From: JBBRHQ01 sp963840235 | GTDB lineage: Bacteria > Actinomycetota > Thermoleophilia > Solirubrobacterales > 70-9 | Assembly (NCBI GenBank): GCA_963840235.1 | Contig: CAWIYC010000008.1 | Coordinates: 1 to 64,000 of the forward strand | DNA: 64,000 bases | Reading direction: 5' to 3' | In this document: positions 23,899-33,140 of the stretch, piece by piece | How positions within the stretch are numbered: position 1 is the first letter of the stretch | How the letters are laid out: each line of letters begins with the position of its first letter | Translations under genes and position numbers: made by a program | Notes under the pieces: generated by a model | Told to the model about the DNA's origin: nothing | Seen by the model: the letters and a program-made list of their open reading frames with translations, nothing else | The model's database searches: none

Positions 23899-24693
23899 AT
23901 GCCAGAGCAGGAGCTATCCAGCGTCGACGGCGAGATCCTCCCCACCGCGGAGGCGATGGTCCCGCTCAAGGACGACGGCCTCTACCGCGGTGACGGCGCC
24001 TTCGAGGTGATCCGCCTCTACCGCGGCACCCCCTTCGCCCTGGGCGAGCACCTCGACCGCCTCGAGCGCTCGGCGAAAGCGATCGAGCTCTCCTTCGACC
24101 GCGGCGCGCTGGAGACGGAGATCGGGGCGCTTCTCGCCGAGCATGGAGACGACGAGGCGCAGCTACGCCTGATCGTCACCCGCGGCGGCCGGCGGATCGC
24201 GGCCACCGAACCGCTGCCAGGGCACGCCGAGACCGTCACCCTGGGCTCGGTCACATACACGCCGACGGTGATCCTCGACGGCGTCAAGTCGCTTTCCTAC
24301 GCCGCCAACATGCAGGCGACCCGGCTGGCGCAGGAGGGGGGCGCTGACGAAGCGGTTCTCGTCACCCCGGCCGGCACGGTGCTCGAGGCGCCCACCTCGA
24401 CCCTTTTCTGGGTCTCGGCGGAGGACGGCACCCTGCGGACAACGGAGTTGAGCGCGGGCGTGCTCCAGTCGATCACCCGCGAGCGCCTGATCGAGGAGCT
24501 CCACGTCGAGGAGGGCTCGTTCCACGTCGACGACCTGCGGGCCGCGCGGGAGGCGTTCCTGGCGTCCACGGTGCGCGAGGTGCAGTCGGTCTCCTCGCTC
24601 GACGGGCGCGAGTACCGGGCCGTCCCGGGCCCCCGCACCGAGGAAGCGGCGGCCGCCTTCGCCACGGTCCTCGAGCGCCAGCTCGGGACCTGA
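23899..24693 (+). CDS. Class IV aminotransferase (branched-chain or ADC lyase type)
   Basis: 264 residues. PLP fold type IV: the GDGAFEVIR motif (31-39), PLP lysine K130 in GVKSLSYAANM, GADEAVLVTPAGTVLEAPTSTLF (phosphate-binding) and SAGVLQSITRERLIEE. The family includes branched-chain aminotransferase, D-alanine aminotransferase and 4-amino-4-deoxychorismate lyase. The short length and the lack of adjacent pab or ilv genes leave these open, but ADC lyase or BCAT-like are most likely. Confidence 0.88.
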   Translation: MPEQELSSVDGEILPTAEAMVPLKDDGLYRGDGAFEVIRLYRGTPFALGEHLDRLERSAKAIELSFDRGALETEIGALLAEHGDDEAQLRLIVTRGGRRIAATEPLPGHAETVTLGSVTYTPTVILDGVKSLSYAANMQATRLAQEGGADEAVLVTPAGTVLEAPTSTLFWVSAEDGTLRTTELSAGVLQSITRERLIEELHVEEGSFHVDDLRAAREAFLASTVREVQSVSSLDGREYRAVPGPRTEEAAAAFATVLERQLGT

Positions 24694-24757
24694 GGCGGAA
24701 TCTGCCGGCACTCCCCGGCTTCCGCCGGCGGCGCCGCTTGGGATAGCCTCGCGCCGG

Positions 24758-25936
24758 ATGGATTTCGAACTCTCCGACGAGCAGCGCCTGATCTCCGAGT
24801 CCGCCCGTGAGTTCTGCGACCGCGAGATCCTGCCCCGGGTGCGCGACAACGACCGGGCCGGTCGCTTCGACATCGACCTCGCCCGCAAGATCGGCGAGGT
24901 CGGCTACCTCGGGGCGCCGGTCTCCGAGGAGTACGGCGGCCGCGGCCTCGACTACATGGGCTACGGACTGATCGTCGAGCAGATCGGCCGAGCCGACTCA
25001 GCCGCGCGCACGGTCGTCTCGGTCCAGACCTCTCTCGTCTGCGGCTCGATCGAGCGCTGGGGCACCGATGAGCAGAAGCAGCGGCTGCTGCCGCGGCTCT
25101 GCTCGGGCGAGGCCCTCGGCTGCTTCGGACTGACCGAGCCCGACACCGGCTCCGACGCCGCCAACCTTCGCACCAGGGCGACCAGGACCGACGGCGGCTG
25201 GTCGATCAGCGGCCAGAAGATGTGGATCTCGCTCGGCAATGTCGCCGAGGTGGCGCTGATCTTCGCCCAGACCGACCCCGCCATGAAGCACCGGGGGCTT
25301 GCCTGCTTCCTCGTCCCCACCGACAGCGGGGGCTTCAGCACCCAGGAGATCCACGGCAAGCTCGGCCTCCGCGCCTCGGACACCGCCTCGATCTCCCTCG
25401 ACGAGGTCGAGGTGGGTGAGGACGCGATGCTGGGTCAGATCGGCGACGGCTTCAAGGTTGCGATGAGCGCCCTCGACGCCGGCCGCTACAGCGTCGCGGC
25501 GGGTTGCGTCGGGATCTGCGACGGCTGCGTCGACGCCTCGGTCGCCTACTCGACCGAGCGCAAGCAGTTCGGTGTCCCCCTCGCCCGCTTCCAGCTGGTA
25601 CAGGAGATGATCGCCGACATGATCGTCAAGCGAGACGCCGCCAGGATGCTCGTCTGGCGCGCCGGCGACCTCAAGGATCGCGGGCTGCCGAACACGACCG
25701 AGACCTCGGTCGCCAAGTACTACGCAACCGAGTCGGCGGTCGAGTGCGCCAACCTGGCGATCCAGGTTCACGGCGGCTCCGGCTACGTCGACGACTACCC
25801 GGTCGAGCGCTACCTCCGTGACGCTCGCGTGACGACCCTGTATGAGGGGACCTCCCAGATCCAGAAGCTGATCATCGGCCGGGCGGCAACCGGGATCAAC
25901 GCGATGACGCCCCTGGAGGCGGAGCGAGGCGAGTGA
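24758..25936 (+). CDS. Acyl-CoA dehydrogenase
   Basis: 392 residues. Contains CFGLTEPDTGSDAA (FAD/substrate contact), the KMWISLGNVAEVALIFAQTD strand region, DAGRYSVAAGCVGICDGC, and the C-terminal YEGTSQIQKLIIGR with the catalytic base E363. FAD-dependent first step of fatty acyl-CoA beta-oxidation. Followed by enoyl-CoA hydratase and 3-hydroxyacyl-CoA dehydrogenase genes on the same strand. The last codons and stop lie inside a 57-bp direct repeat. Confidence 0.95.
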   Translation: MDFELSDEQRLISESAREFCDREILPRVRDNDRAGRFDIDLARKIGEVGYLGAPVSEEYGGRGLDYMGYGLIVEQIGRADSAARTVVSVQTSLVCGSIERWGTDEQKQRLLPRLCSGEALGCFGLTEPDTGSDAANLRTRATRTDGGWSISGQKMWISLGNVAEVALIFAQTDPAMKHRGLACFLVPTDSGGFSTQEIHGKLGLRASDTASISLDEVEVGEDAMLGQIGDGFKVAMSALDAGRYSVAAGCVGICDGCVDASVAYSTERKQFGVPLARFQLVQEMIADMIVKRDAARMLVWRAGDLKDRGLPNTTETSVAKYYATESAVECANLAIQVHGGSGYVDDYPVERYLRDARVTTLYEGTSQIQKLIIGRAATGINAMTPLEAERGE

Positions 25937-26040
25937 CCAGATCTGATTCCACACGAGCCGAGCGCAGCCGACTCCAGGTATCTGAGGCGGAGCGAGGCGA
26001 GTGACCAGATCTGATTCCACACGAGCCGAGCGCAGCCGAC
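25916..26040. repeat. 57-bp direct repeat at an acyl-CoA dehydrogenase 3' end
   Basis: Two identical 57-bp copies, 25916-25972 and 25984-26040, separated by 11 bp. The first includes the end and TGA stop (25934-25936) of the acyl-CoA dehydrogenase gene; the second lies in the gap before the hydratase. A recent tandem duplication. Confidence 0.9.
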
Positions 26041-26082
26041 ACCCGTTGTTGGCAGAGGAATAGAGCAGAGGCTGGGTCCGGG

Positions 26083-26856
26083 GTGGCCGGAGAGTTCGTG
26101 GAAACAACGATTGACGGGCACGTCGCACTGCTGCGGCTGAACCGGCCCGAGGCCCGGAACGCGCTCTCCCCGGAGGTGATGGAGGAGATCGCCGGTGTGC
26201 TCGAGCGGCTCGACCCTGACCCCGAGATCCACTGCGTGGTGATCGCGGGCACCGATGACGTATTCGCCGCCGGCGCCGACATCAAGGCGATGAGCGAGCG
26301 CACCTTTCCCGAGGCCCTCTACCACCCGGCGGCGGCGTTCTGGAAGCGGTTGGGGGCGGTGAAGACGCCGATGATCGCCGCCGTCTCGGGCTGGGCCCTG
26401 GGCGGCGGCTGCGAGCTGGCGTTGGCCTGCGACATGATCGTCGCCTCGGAGACGGCCGAGTTCGGGCAGCCCGAGATCACCCTGGGGATCATCCCCGGGG
26501 GCGGCGGCACCCAGCGCCTGGCGCGGGTCCTGGGAAAGCAGCGGGCGATGGAGCTGGTGCTGACCGGACGGCGGTTCGACGCCCTCGAGGCGGAGGCGCT
26601 CGGGCTCGTTAATCGCGTCACCAAGAAGAAGGACTGGTTGGAGCAGGCGATGGAGCTGGCACAGACCGTGGCCCGCCGCCCGCCGCTCGCGGCCCGGCTC
26701 GCCAAGCAGGCGGTGATCGCTGCCGACGAGGGCTCGCTCTCGGCCGGGCTCGAGACCGAGCGCCGCCTCTACGAGCTGGCGATGGCGACCGAGGACCGGG
26801 TCGAGGGCATGCGGGCCTTCACCGAGAAGCGCCGGCCCGAGTTCCGCGGCCGCTGA
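26083..26856 (+). CDS. Enoyl-CoA hydratase/isomerase
   Basis: 257 residues from GTG 26083. Crotonase fold: NRPEARNALSPEV, oxyanion-hole AAGADIKAM, and SGWALGGGCELALACDMIVA, then GIIPGGGGTQRLARVLG holding the second catalytic Glu region. Hydrates trans-2-enoyl-CoA in beta-oxidation. It sits between the acyl-CoA dehydrogenase and the 3-hydroxyacyl-CoA dehydrogenase genes, so all three probably serve one pathway. Confidence 0.94.
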   Translation: MAGEFVETTIDGHVALLRLNRPEARNALSPEVMEEIAGVLERLDPDPEIHCVVIAGTDDVFAAGADIKAMSERTFPEALYHPAAAFWKRLGAVKTPMIAAVSGWALGGGCELALACDMIVASETAEFGQPEITLGIIPGGGGTQRLARVLGKQRAMELVLTGRRFDALEAEALGLVNRVTKKKDWLEQAMELAQTVARRPPLAARLAKQAVIAADEGSLSAGLETERRLYELAMATEDRVEGMRAFTEKRRPEFRGR

Positions 26857-26903
26857 GGATCGTTTCGGGCCGCGGGACGCCTGACGCGGATAACGTCCCG
26901 CGG

Positions 26904-28316
26904 GTGAGCGTCGAGCGGATCGGGGTGGTAGGGGCGGGGACGATGGGCGCCGGCATCGCCCAGATCGCCTGCCTTGCGGGCTTCGAGACGCATCTGCACG
27001 ACCCTGTCGCCGAGGCGCTGGAGTCGGCCCCGGAACGGCTGCGCTCGGCGCTGGAGAAGGGGGCGGCGAGGGAGCGGTGGAGCGCCGCCGAGGCGGGCGA
27101 CGCCGCCGGGCGGCTGCGGACGGCGCCCGACCTCGAGGGCCTCGCCGGCTGCGAGCTGGTGATCGAGGCCGCCCCGGAGGAGGTGGCGCTCAAGCGCGAG
27201 CTGTTCGCCGCCCTGGCGGCGATCTGCGGACCCGACGCCATCTTCGCCACCAACACCTCCTCGCTATCGGTCACCGAGATCGCCGCCGGGGTTCCCGGGC
27301 CCGGCCGGGTGGTCGGCATGCACTTCTTCAACCCCCCGGCGCTGATGCGACTGGTCGAGGTCGTCGCCGCCGAGGAGTCAGCCGAGGGGGCGCTGGCGGA
27401 GACGGCCGAGGTTGCCCGGCGGATGGGCCGCACGCCGGTGCGGGCCGCCGATCAGATCGGCTTCATCGGCAACCGCTGCGCCCGGCCGTTCTCGCTCGAG
27501 GGGCTGCGCCTGCTCGGCGCCCGGGCCGCCGGCCACGAGCAGATCGACCGCATCTGCCGCCTCGGCGGCGGCTTCCGCATGGGACCGTTCGAGCTCACCG
27601 ACCTGGTCGGGATCGACGTCAACCTCGATGTCGCCACCTCCTTCTGGGAGCAGAGCTTCCACGAGCCGCGCTGGCAGCCGCACCCGATCCAGGCGCGGAT
27701 GGTCGCCTCGGGGCGGCTCGGCCGCAAGGCCGGGCGCGGCTACTACGACTACTCCTCCCCACCCCACCGCCCGGACGACCCGCCGCGGCCCGAAGCCGAG
27801 CCTGGCGCCGGCTCCGGTCTTGACCCTGGCGCCGATGAGATCGGGGGATCCGGCTTCCGCGCGCTTCGCCTCGAGCGCGGCAGCCTAAACGCGCTCGCCC
27901 CGGGGGCAGACGCCGTCGGCTTCCTCGCGCTCCCCGACCTCGAGACGGCGGCGCTGGTCGAGCTCGCCCGCGGCGAGGAAACCGCCCCGGATACGGCCGC
28001 CGCGGCCGAGGCCTTCTTCGCCGCGCTCGGCAAGCACGTCGAGTGGGTCGGCGACGGGCCGGGTCTCGTTCTCGGGCGGATCGTCTCCCAGCTGATCAAC
28101 GAGGCGCACTTCGCACTCGGCGCCGGGGTCGCCACGGCCGAAGACATCGACACCGCCATGCGGCTCGGCTTCAACTACCCGCGGGGGCCGTTCGAGTGGT
28201 GCGAGGGGATCGGCGCCTCGAGGGTGCTGGCGATCCTCGACGCTCTGCACACCGAGCTAGGCGAGGAGCGCTACCGCGCGGCGCCTGCGCTGCGAAGGGC
28301 CGCCGCCAAACCGTGA
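26904..28316 (+). CDS. 3-hydroxyacyl-CoA dehydrogenase
   Basis: 470 residues. The N-terminal NAD-binding domain opens with IGVVGAGTMGAGIAQIACLA, then the catalytic HFFNPP and NTSSLSVTEIA motifs. Two C-terminal helical domains follow (GRKAGRGYYDYSS marks the end of the first; the second ends with MRLGFNYPRGPFEWCE). The double C-terminal domain is typical of PaaH-like enzymes of aromatic and fatty acid beta-oxidation. It oxidises 3-hydroxyacyl-CoA with NAD. It is 47 bp downstream of the hydratase. Confidence 0.94.
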   Translation: MSVERIGVVGAGTMGAGIAQIACLAGFETHLHDPVAEALESAPERLRSALEKGAARERWSAAEAGDAAGRLRTAPDLEGLAGCELVIEAAPEEVALKRELFAALAAICGPDAIFATNTSSLSVTEIAAGVPGPGRVVGMHFFNPPALMRLVEVVAAEESAEGALAETAEVARRMGRTPVRAADQIGFIGNRCARPFSLEGLRLLGARAAGHEQIDRICRLGGGFRMGPFELTDLVGIDVNLDVATSFWEQSFHEPRWQPHPIQARMVASGRLGRKAGRGYYDYSSPPHRPDDPPRPEAEPGAGSGLDPGADEIGGSGFRALRLERGSLNALAPGADAVGFLALPDLETAALVELARGEETAPDTAAAAEAFFAALGKHVEWVGDGPGLVLGRIVSQLINEAHFALGAGVATAEDIDTAMRLGFNYPRGPFEWCEGIGASRVLAILDALHTELGEERYRAAPALRRAAAKP

Positions 28317-28324
28317 GCACATCC

Positions 28325-28373
28325 GGCGAGAGTTCAATCGGTCACCTCATTGGTGACTGAGATCACTCTCGCC
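28325..28373. terminator. Two-part hairpin between convergent genes, copy 2
   Basis: Outer stem GGCGAGAGT (28325-28333)/ACTCTCGCC (28365-28373), inner stem TCGGTCACC (28338-28346)/GGTGACTGA (28352-28360) with one wobble, loop TCATT. The outer stem matches that at 7145-7194. It is placed between the converging dehydrogenase and metallohydrolase genes. Confidence 0.65.
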
Positions 28374-28408
28374 AGCGGCTGGTCGCTCGCCAGCGGGGTC
28401 AGCCGGGG

Positions 28409-29542
28409 TCAGTGGCCGGCGGGGCGCTCGATCTCCCCGTAGCTCATGCCGCCGTAGAAGAAGGCCGGCAGCACCGGCCACTGCCGTTTCCAGTCGGCCA
28501 TCTCCGAGGACGGAAGGACGTTGAGGAAGCGGGGGTCGCGCGGGTTGGGATCGGCGAGGGCCTTCTCCTTGACCATCGAGTCGTACTGGTCGATCGAGTC
28601 CTCGAGGGTGTTGGAGTTGAGGATCACCTCGCGGCCGAAGAATTCGGCCGTGCGGCGCACGCCGGGGATCTTCGAGAGGTGCGGGTGCCAGGAATCGGCG
28701 GCGACGCCGTTCTCGGAGCTGACCCAGACGCCGTCGCCGGTGTTGACGCAGAGCGAGTGGTTGCCGTCGGTGTGGCCCGGAGTCCAGACGAGGGCGACCC
28801 CCTTGCCGAGCTCGACGTCGCCGTCGAGGAGGACGACATTGTCCTCGTTGACACCGGTGATCCCGTCCTCCACGTACCAGGCCCACTGCATCGGATGGAT
28901 CGATCGGAAGGTGTCCCACTCCCGGCGCTGGGTCAGCAGCTTTGCCCTGGGAAACAGCGGCTCGACGGCCTCGGGATGCCCGGGGGGCGGCTCGGTCGAG
29001 CCGAGGATGAAGCGGACGTCCTGGACGTGGAGGTGGTCGAAGCTGACGAAATCGACGTCCTCGGGTTGCAGCCCTGCCTCGGCGAGGGCGCTCGGCACCG
29101 TGTTCCAGATCGTCGAAAGAACCTTGTAGGTGAGGAAGTCCCCGGCCCCACCCGGCAGCCGCTCCATGCGGTCGATCATCTGCTGGTAGAACGGCGCCTC
29201 CTGCGGCCCCTCGGTTACGGTCGGCTCGTAGGCGAGGGTGCGCAACTCCCCCTCGAAGTCCTCGTACTGAACGACCTGAAGTCGGTTGATGATGTTGATG
29301 TAGGGGTTGGGCCCGATCGCGGCGCCGCCGAAGGCGAACTTCAGCGGGTACCCGGCCGAGGCGATGTCGACGGTGCGGATGCCGCGGACCCGGTTCTCGG
29401 GAATCGCGAAGCGGGCGCGGAACTCCGCCGCCGCCTCACGGATCGCCGCCGGGCGATCACCCCTGGGCCAGGTCTCGTTCGCCTCGTCGAACTCGTGGAA
29501 GGGCCTTAGCCCGACCTTCTCAGGGCTTTCGATCGCGGCCAT
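28409..29542 (-). CDS. MBL-fold metallohydrolase, atypical
   Basis: 377 residues. Metallo-beta-lactamase fold: FDHLHVQD (H170, H172, D175) in place of HxHxDH, and TPGHTDGNHSL (H257), with a later Ser/Asn-rich VSSENGVAADSWHPHL supplying an Asn/Asp-like ligand. The long N-terminal region of about 150 residues before the metal motif is unusual. It could be a lactonase or other hydrolase of small molecules. No neighbour gives a clue. Confidence 0.8.
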   Translation of the reverse strand: MAAIESPEKVGLRPFHEFDEANETWPRGDRPAAIREAAAEFRARFAIPENRVRGIRTVDIASAGYPLKFAFGGAAIGPNPYINIINRLQVVQYEDFEGELRTLAYEPTVTEGPQEAPFYQQMIDRMERLPGGAGDFLTYKVLSTIWNTVPSALAEAGLQPEDVDFVSFDHLHVQDVRFILGSTEPPPGHPEAVEPLFPRAKLLTQRREWDTFRSIHPMQWAWYVEDGITGVNEDNVVLLDGDVELGKGVALVWTPGHTDGNHSLCVNTGDGVWVSSENGVAADSWHPHLSKIPGVRRTAEFFGREVILNSNTLEDSIDQYDSMVKEKALADPNPRDPRFLNVLPSSEMADWKRQWPVLPAFFYGGMSYGEIERPAGH

Positions 29543-29606
29543 CGCGCTCCTCCTCGTCTTCGATCCACGGGCACTCGCACTCTACCCACACTCCGCTGCT
29601 CGGCGA

Positions 29607-30791
29607 TTACTTCGAGAGCAGCACCGAGAGCTTCCCGGTGAACACCTCGATCACCGCGGCGTCGGAGCGGCCGTCCCGGTTCAGGTCGGCGACCGCCAGC
29701 CGGTGCGTACCACCGTTGACGCCGGCTGGAAAGACCCTCGACGGCGTGTCGAAGGTGGCGTTCCCGTTGCCGGTGTTGATGCGGATCGAGCCCAGCGGCG
29801 AAGTGGGAGAACCGATCGGCTGGTTCGAGGCCGAGGCCGCGTCGAGCCGGCGATCGCCGTTGAAGTCGCCGAGCGCCATGTCGTCGAGCCTCGGAGCTGC
29901 CGCAAAGAGCTTGGCCCGGTCGACCGATCGCCTGCGGATCTTCATCACGCTCAACTTGCCGGAGGACTCGCCACTGACCACGTCGCGGATGCCGTCGCCG
30001 TCCAAATCGACGGCGCGTATCGCAACGCCGTAGCTGCTCCGCGTCCTGTGGAAAGAGGGATAGGGCCCGAACCCCGTCTTCGGATAATCACTGATGCTCC
30101 AGGGGAAGAAGGCGACGTTCTCCTGGCCCCCGTCGAAGGCGAAGGTGACCGCCTCCAACCCGCTGTCGCCGCTGAGGTCGGCGAGCGCGATCGGGGCGCT
30201 CGAGGTCACGGTGTAGGCGCCGGCGGCATCCTTCGCACACTCCTGCTTCCGGAAGGTGCCGTCGCCATTCCCGATCGCGTGGCAGAGGATGCCACCGATC
30301 CCCGGGATGAAGCCCTGGAAGGCGACGTCAAGTCCGCCGCCGGGGGCGTTGATGTTGCCGAGAGCAAGTCCGGCCTGGGGGTAGACGTCGGGGCCTACAC
30401 TCCTCGCCGCAGCGAATCCGCCCAGGCCGTCGCCGAGCAGGGTCACGGCTCCAAAGTTGAAGCCGCCGCAATCGACCAGCAGGTCAAGTGCCTTCCCCGG
30501 GTTGAGCCTGCCGATCACCACCTCCTGAGCCCCCACGCAGGCCGGCTTGGTGATGGGTCCGAGGAACCTGCCATTGCCCTTGTTGAGATAGATCCGGACC
30601 GAACCGCCGGTCTCGGCGAACACCATGTCGGGGCCGCGCTTGCCGTCGAGATCAGCGATCGCAATGTCCTGGGGCGCGTAGTCCAGGTCGGTGTCCGTGC
30701 GCGAGAAGGAGATCCGCGCCGGCGCGGACTGGGCGAGCAACCCGCTGACCAACAGCGCGAGACAGGCGACACGGACGAAACGCCCCCGCAT
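29607..30791 (-). CDS. Secreted FG-GAP/VCBS-repeat protein
   Basis: 394 residues. A signal peptide (VACLALLVSGLLAQSAPA, cleavage after APA) is followed by a series of FG-GAP-type blades, each with a DLDGKRGPDMVF or DFNGDRRLDAA Ca-binding loop (DxDGxxD) and a strand before it. Such proteins form seven-bladed propellers on the cell surface or in the periplasm, similar to integrin alpha domains. Function unknown. It lies between the metallohydrolase and TrxB genes. Confidence 0.85.
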   Translation of the reverse strand: MRGRFVRVACLALLVSGLLAQSAPARISFSRTDTDLDYAPQDIAIADLDGKRGPDMVFAETGGSVRIYLNKGNGRFLGPITKPACVGAQEVVIGRLNPGKALDLLVDCGGFNFGAVTLLGDGLGGFAAARSVGPDVYPQAGLALGNINAPGGGLDVAFQGFIPGIGGILCHAIGNGDGTFRKQECAKDAAGAYTVTSSAPIALADLSGDSGLEAVTFAFDGGQENVAFFPWSISDYPKTGFGPYPSFHRTRSSYGVAIRAVDLDGDGIRDVVSGESSGKLSVMKIRRRSVDRAKLFAAAPRLDDMALGDFNGDRRLDAASASNQPIGSPTSPLGSIRINTGNGNATFDTPSRVFPAGVNGGTHRLAVADLNRDGRSDAAVIEVFTGKLSVLLSK

Positions 30792-30838
30792 GCGGAAACC
30801 TTAGTCCGAGGGGGGAACCGCTGTCAAAGCGGCGGCCG

Positions 30839-31846
30839 CTAGGACCCCGGCGTAGGCGCCACCTCGACCGGCTCGCCACCCTTCATCCAGTGGGCCTCGG
30901 GCGAGGGCGGCGTGTCGCGCAGGTACCACTCGGCGTCGAGGGCGCCCATGCAACCGGTGCCGGCGGCGGTCACGGCCTGGCGGTAGGTGTGGTCGACGAG
31001 GTCACCGACCGCGAACACCCCGGCGAGGTTGGTCCTGGTGGACCCGGCCTCGGTGACGACGTAGCCGTTCTCGTCGGTCTCCACCGCCCCGGCGACCACC
31101 TCCGAGCGGGGGATGTGACCGATGGCGACGAAGGCGCCGCCGGCCTCGATCTCCTCGGTCTCGCCGGTCTCCGCATTGCGCAGCCGCACGCGCTCCAGCT
31201 TGCCGTCCTCGCCGGCGACGAACTCCTCCGGGACGAAGGGGGTCTTGAGGCTGATGTTGGGGCGCTCGGTCGCGCGCTCGAACATGATCCTCGAGGCGCG
31301 AAACTCGTCGCGACGGTGGACGATCGTCAGCTCGCTGGCGTACTTGGAGATGAAGATCGAGTCCTCCATCGCCGAGTCGCCGCCGCCGATCACGATCACC
31401 TTCTGGTCCTTGAAGAAGGCGCCGTCGCAGACGCCGCAGGTCGATACCCCGCGGCCACCGAGCTCGAGCTCGCCCGGGATCCCGAGCCGTCGCGGCTCGG
31501 CTCCCATCGCCAGGATGACGGTGCGGGCGAGATGCTCCTCGTCGCTGAGGAAGACGTGCTGGATGCCGCCGTCGGAGAGCTCAACCCTGTCCACGTCGTC
31601 CGTGACGAAACGGGACCCGAAGCGCTCGGCCTGAGCGCGGAACTGGTTCATCATCTCCGGCCCCATGATCCCCTCGGGGTAGCCGGGGTAGTTCTCGACG
31701 TCGGTCGTGTTCTGAAGCTGTCCGCCCCACTGGAAGCCCTCGAAGACGAGCGGCTCGAGGTTGGCACGGGCCGTGTAGAGCGCGGCCGTGTAGCCGGCCG
31801 GCCCGCCGCCGATGATGATCGCGTTTTCGACTTTCGGCTCTGCCAT
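30839..31846 (-). CDS. trxB: Thioredoxin-disulfide reductase
   Basis: 335 residues. FAD-binding GGGPAG (13-18), the redox pair C137-x-x-C140 in STCGVCDGAFF, NADPH-binding GGGDSAMEDS (about 153) and the C-terminal FAVGDLVDHTYRQAVTAAG. It keeps thioredoxin reduced and so serves MsrA in this window. The start region has an AT-rich inverted repeat 60-80 bp upstream. No thioredoxin gene is adjacent. Confidence 0.95.
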   Translation of the reverse strand: MAEPKVENAIIIGGGPAGYTAALYTARANLEPLVFEGFQWGGQLQNTTDVENYPGYPEGIMGPEMMNQFRAQAERFGSRFVTDDVDRVELSDGGIQHVFLSDEEHLARTVILAMGAEPRRLGIPGELELGGRGVSTCGVCDGAFFKDQKVIVIGGGDSAMEDSIFISKYASELTIVHRRDEFRASRIMFERATERPNISLKTPFVPEEFVAGEDGKLERVRLRNAETGETEEIEAGGAFVAIGHIPRSEVVAGAVETDENGYVVTEAGSTRTNLAGVFAVGDLVDHTYRQAVTAAGTGCMGALDAEWYLRDTPPSPEAHWMKGGEPVEVAPTPGS

Positions 31847-31905
31847 GGGTTCTCCGCTCTCGCTGTCTTGGACTCTTCTAACCAGTCTTCCGGCTGCCCC
31901 AGATG

Positions 31906-31926
31906 TTACTTCACTTTATGAAGTAA
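31906..31926. promoter_or_regulatory. AT-rich inverted repeat upstream of trxB
   Basis: TTACTTCA (31906-31913) and TGAAGTAA (31919-31926), separated by CTTTA, form a perfect 8-bp inverted repeat, unusually AT-rich for this genome. It spans the end of the upstream gene and lies 60 bp before the trxB start. It could be a regulator binding site for trxB or a terminator of the preceding gene. Confidence 0.45.
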
Positions 31927-33118
31927 TGGCTTCCGCACGGGCCGCAACGGGCACGCTCTCCTCCTCGTCCGTCTCCGCCGGCCGTCCCTCCTGCTCCCAG
32001 CGGGCTACGGTGCGGCGCAACTGGAAGAAGGCGACCAAACCCGGCGGGATCGGCATCCAGAAGGCGATCACGCGGTAGGTGAGGACGGCGGCGAAGACCT
32101 CGCCCTCCGGAACGCCGAACAGCAGAAAGGCGCCGATCATCCCGGCATCGACCGCACCGACGCCGCCTGGGGCGAACGGGATCAGGTTTGCGACCATGCC
32201 GAGGAAGAAGCCCTGGACGACGACCCCGACCGGGACGCTGACGCCGAAGGCCCTGAAGCTGGCCCAGAGGATCGCGATGTTCGCCGCCCAGAAGCCGATC
32301 GCCCCGGCGACGGCGAGCCCGCCGCGGGAGGGGTGGCCGACGAGGTCGAAGGCGGTCCGCAGCCCGCGCGAGAGGGTCGCCGGCACCGACGCCAGCCTGC
32401 GGGCGAGCCCGGCGCGACGATGGCCCTGGGCGAAGCGGGCGATGCGGCGCTCGATGTCGTGCGGGATCAGCGCGATCGCGATCGCGACGAAGATCGCGAT
32501 CGCCGCGATCGCCGCGGGGACGATCGTCACCTCGACCGAGTTCTCGCCGGAGAGGACCCCGGTGCGAAGGAGAACGCCGCAGACGATCAGCGCCAGCGGG
32601 TACCAGATGTACTGAAGCGCGAGGAAGGCGATCATTCGCGACGCCGACTCGCGCCTCGGCATCCCCGCCTTGCGCAGCGCCCAGTAGGTGAGCGCTATCC
32701 CGCCGGCGCCCCCGGCGGAGAAGAACCGGGTCGCCGCCAATCCGGCCATGTTTATCTCGTAGGCCTCGCGCCAGGTGAGCGGCAGGACGTCGCCGCCGAC
32801 GACGCCGCGGAACAGTGCAACGTAGGTGGCGAAGGCCACGATCTCGAAGGCGACGGCGACGGCGAGCCATGCCGGCTCGGCGTCGCCGAGCTTGCTCGTC
32901 GCCTCCCCCAGCCCGACCAGCTTGGGCAGGAAGAAGTAGATGGCCGCGATCAGGAGTGCGACGATGAGGATCGTCTGGATCACGCTGCGGCGGGAGAAAA
33001 CCGGCAGCACGTCGCCGCCACCGCCACCTGGCGGGGTGACCTTCTTGCCGGCGTCGGAGACCGGCTCCTCCACATCGGCTTTGTCCACCGAGGCCACGAC
33101 CTCCTCCTGGCGGCCCAT
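31916..33118 (-). CDS. AglD/MprF-type integral membrane protein
   Basis: 400 residues from ATG 33118. A charged N-terminal tail leads to a hydrophobic helix at 50-65 and about eight transmembrane segments in the layout of the lysylphosphatidylglycerol synthase transmembrane domain (UPF0104/AglD2). The family hallmark PFAPGGVGAVDAGMIGAFLL lies in the last third. Members act as flippases or in lipid/glycan transfer. The C-terminal tail is acidic and cytoplasmic. It is adjacent to the PAP2 gene, suggesting a lipid function. Confidence 0.8.
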   Translation of the reverse strand: MGRQEEVVASVDKADVEEPVSDAGKKVTPPGGGGGDVLPVFSRRSVIQTILIVALLIAAIYFFLPKLVGLGEATSKLGDAEPAWLAVAVAFEIVAFATYVALFRGVVGGDVLPLTWREAYEINMAGLAATRFFSAGGAGGIALTYWALRKAGMPRRESASRMIAFLALQYIWYPLALIVCGVLLRTGVLSGENSVEVTIVPAAIAAIAIFVAIAIALIPHDIERRIARFAQGHRRAGLARRLASVPATLSRGLRTAFDLVGHPSRGGLAVAGAIGFWAANIAILWASFRAFGVSVPVGVVVQGFFLGMVANLIPFAPGGVGAVDAGMIGAFLLFGVPEGEVFAAVLTYRVIAFWMPIPPGLVAFFQLRRTVARWEQEGRPAETDEEESVPVAARAEAITS

Positions 33119-33140
33119 GCTACCCGTGAGCCCAGCCGGG

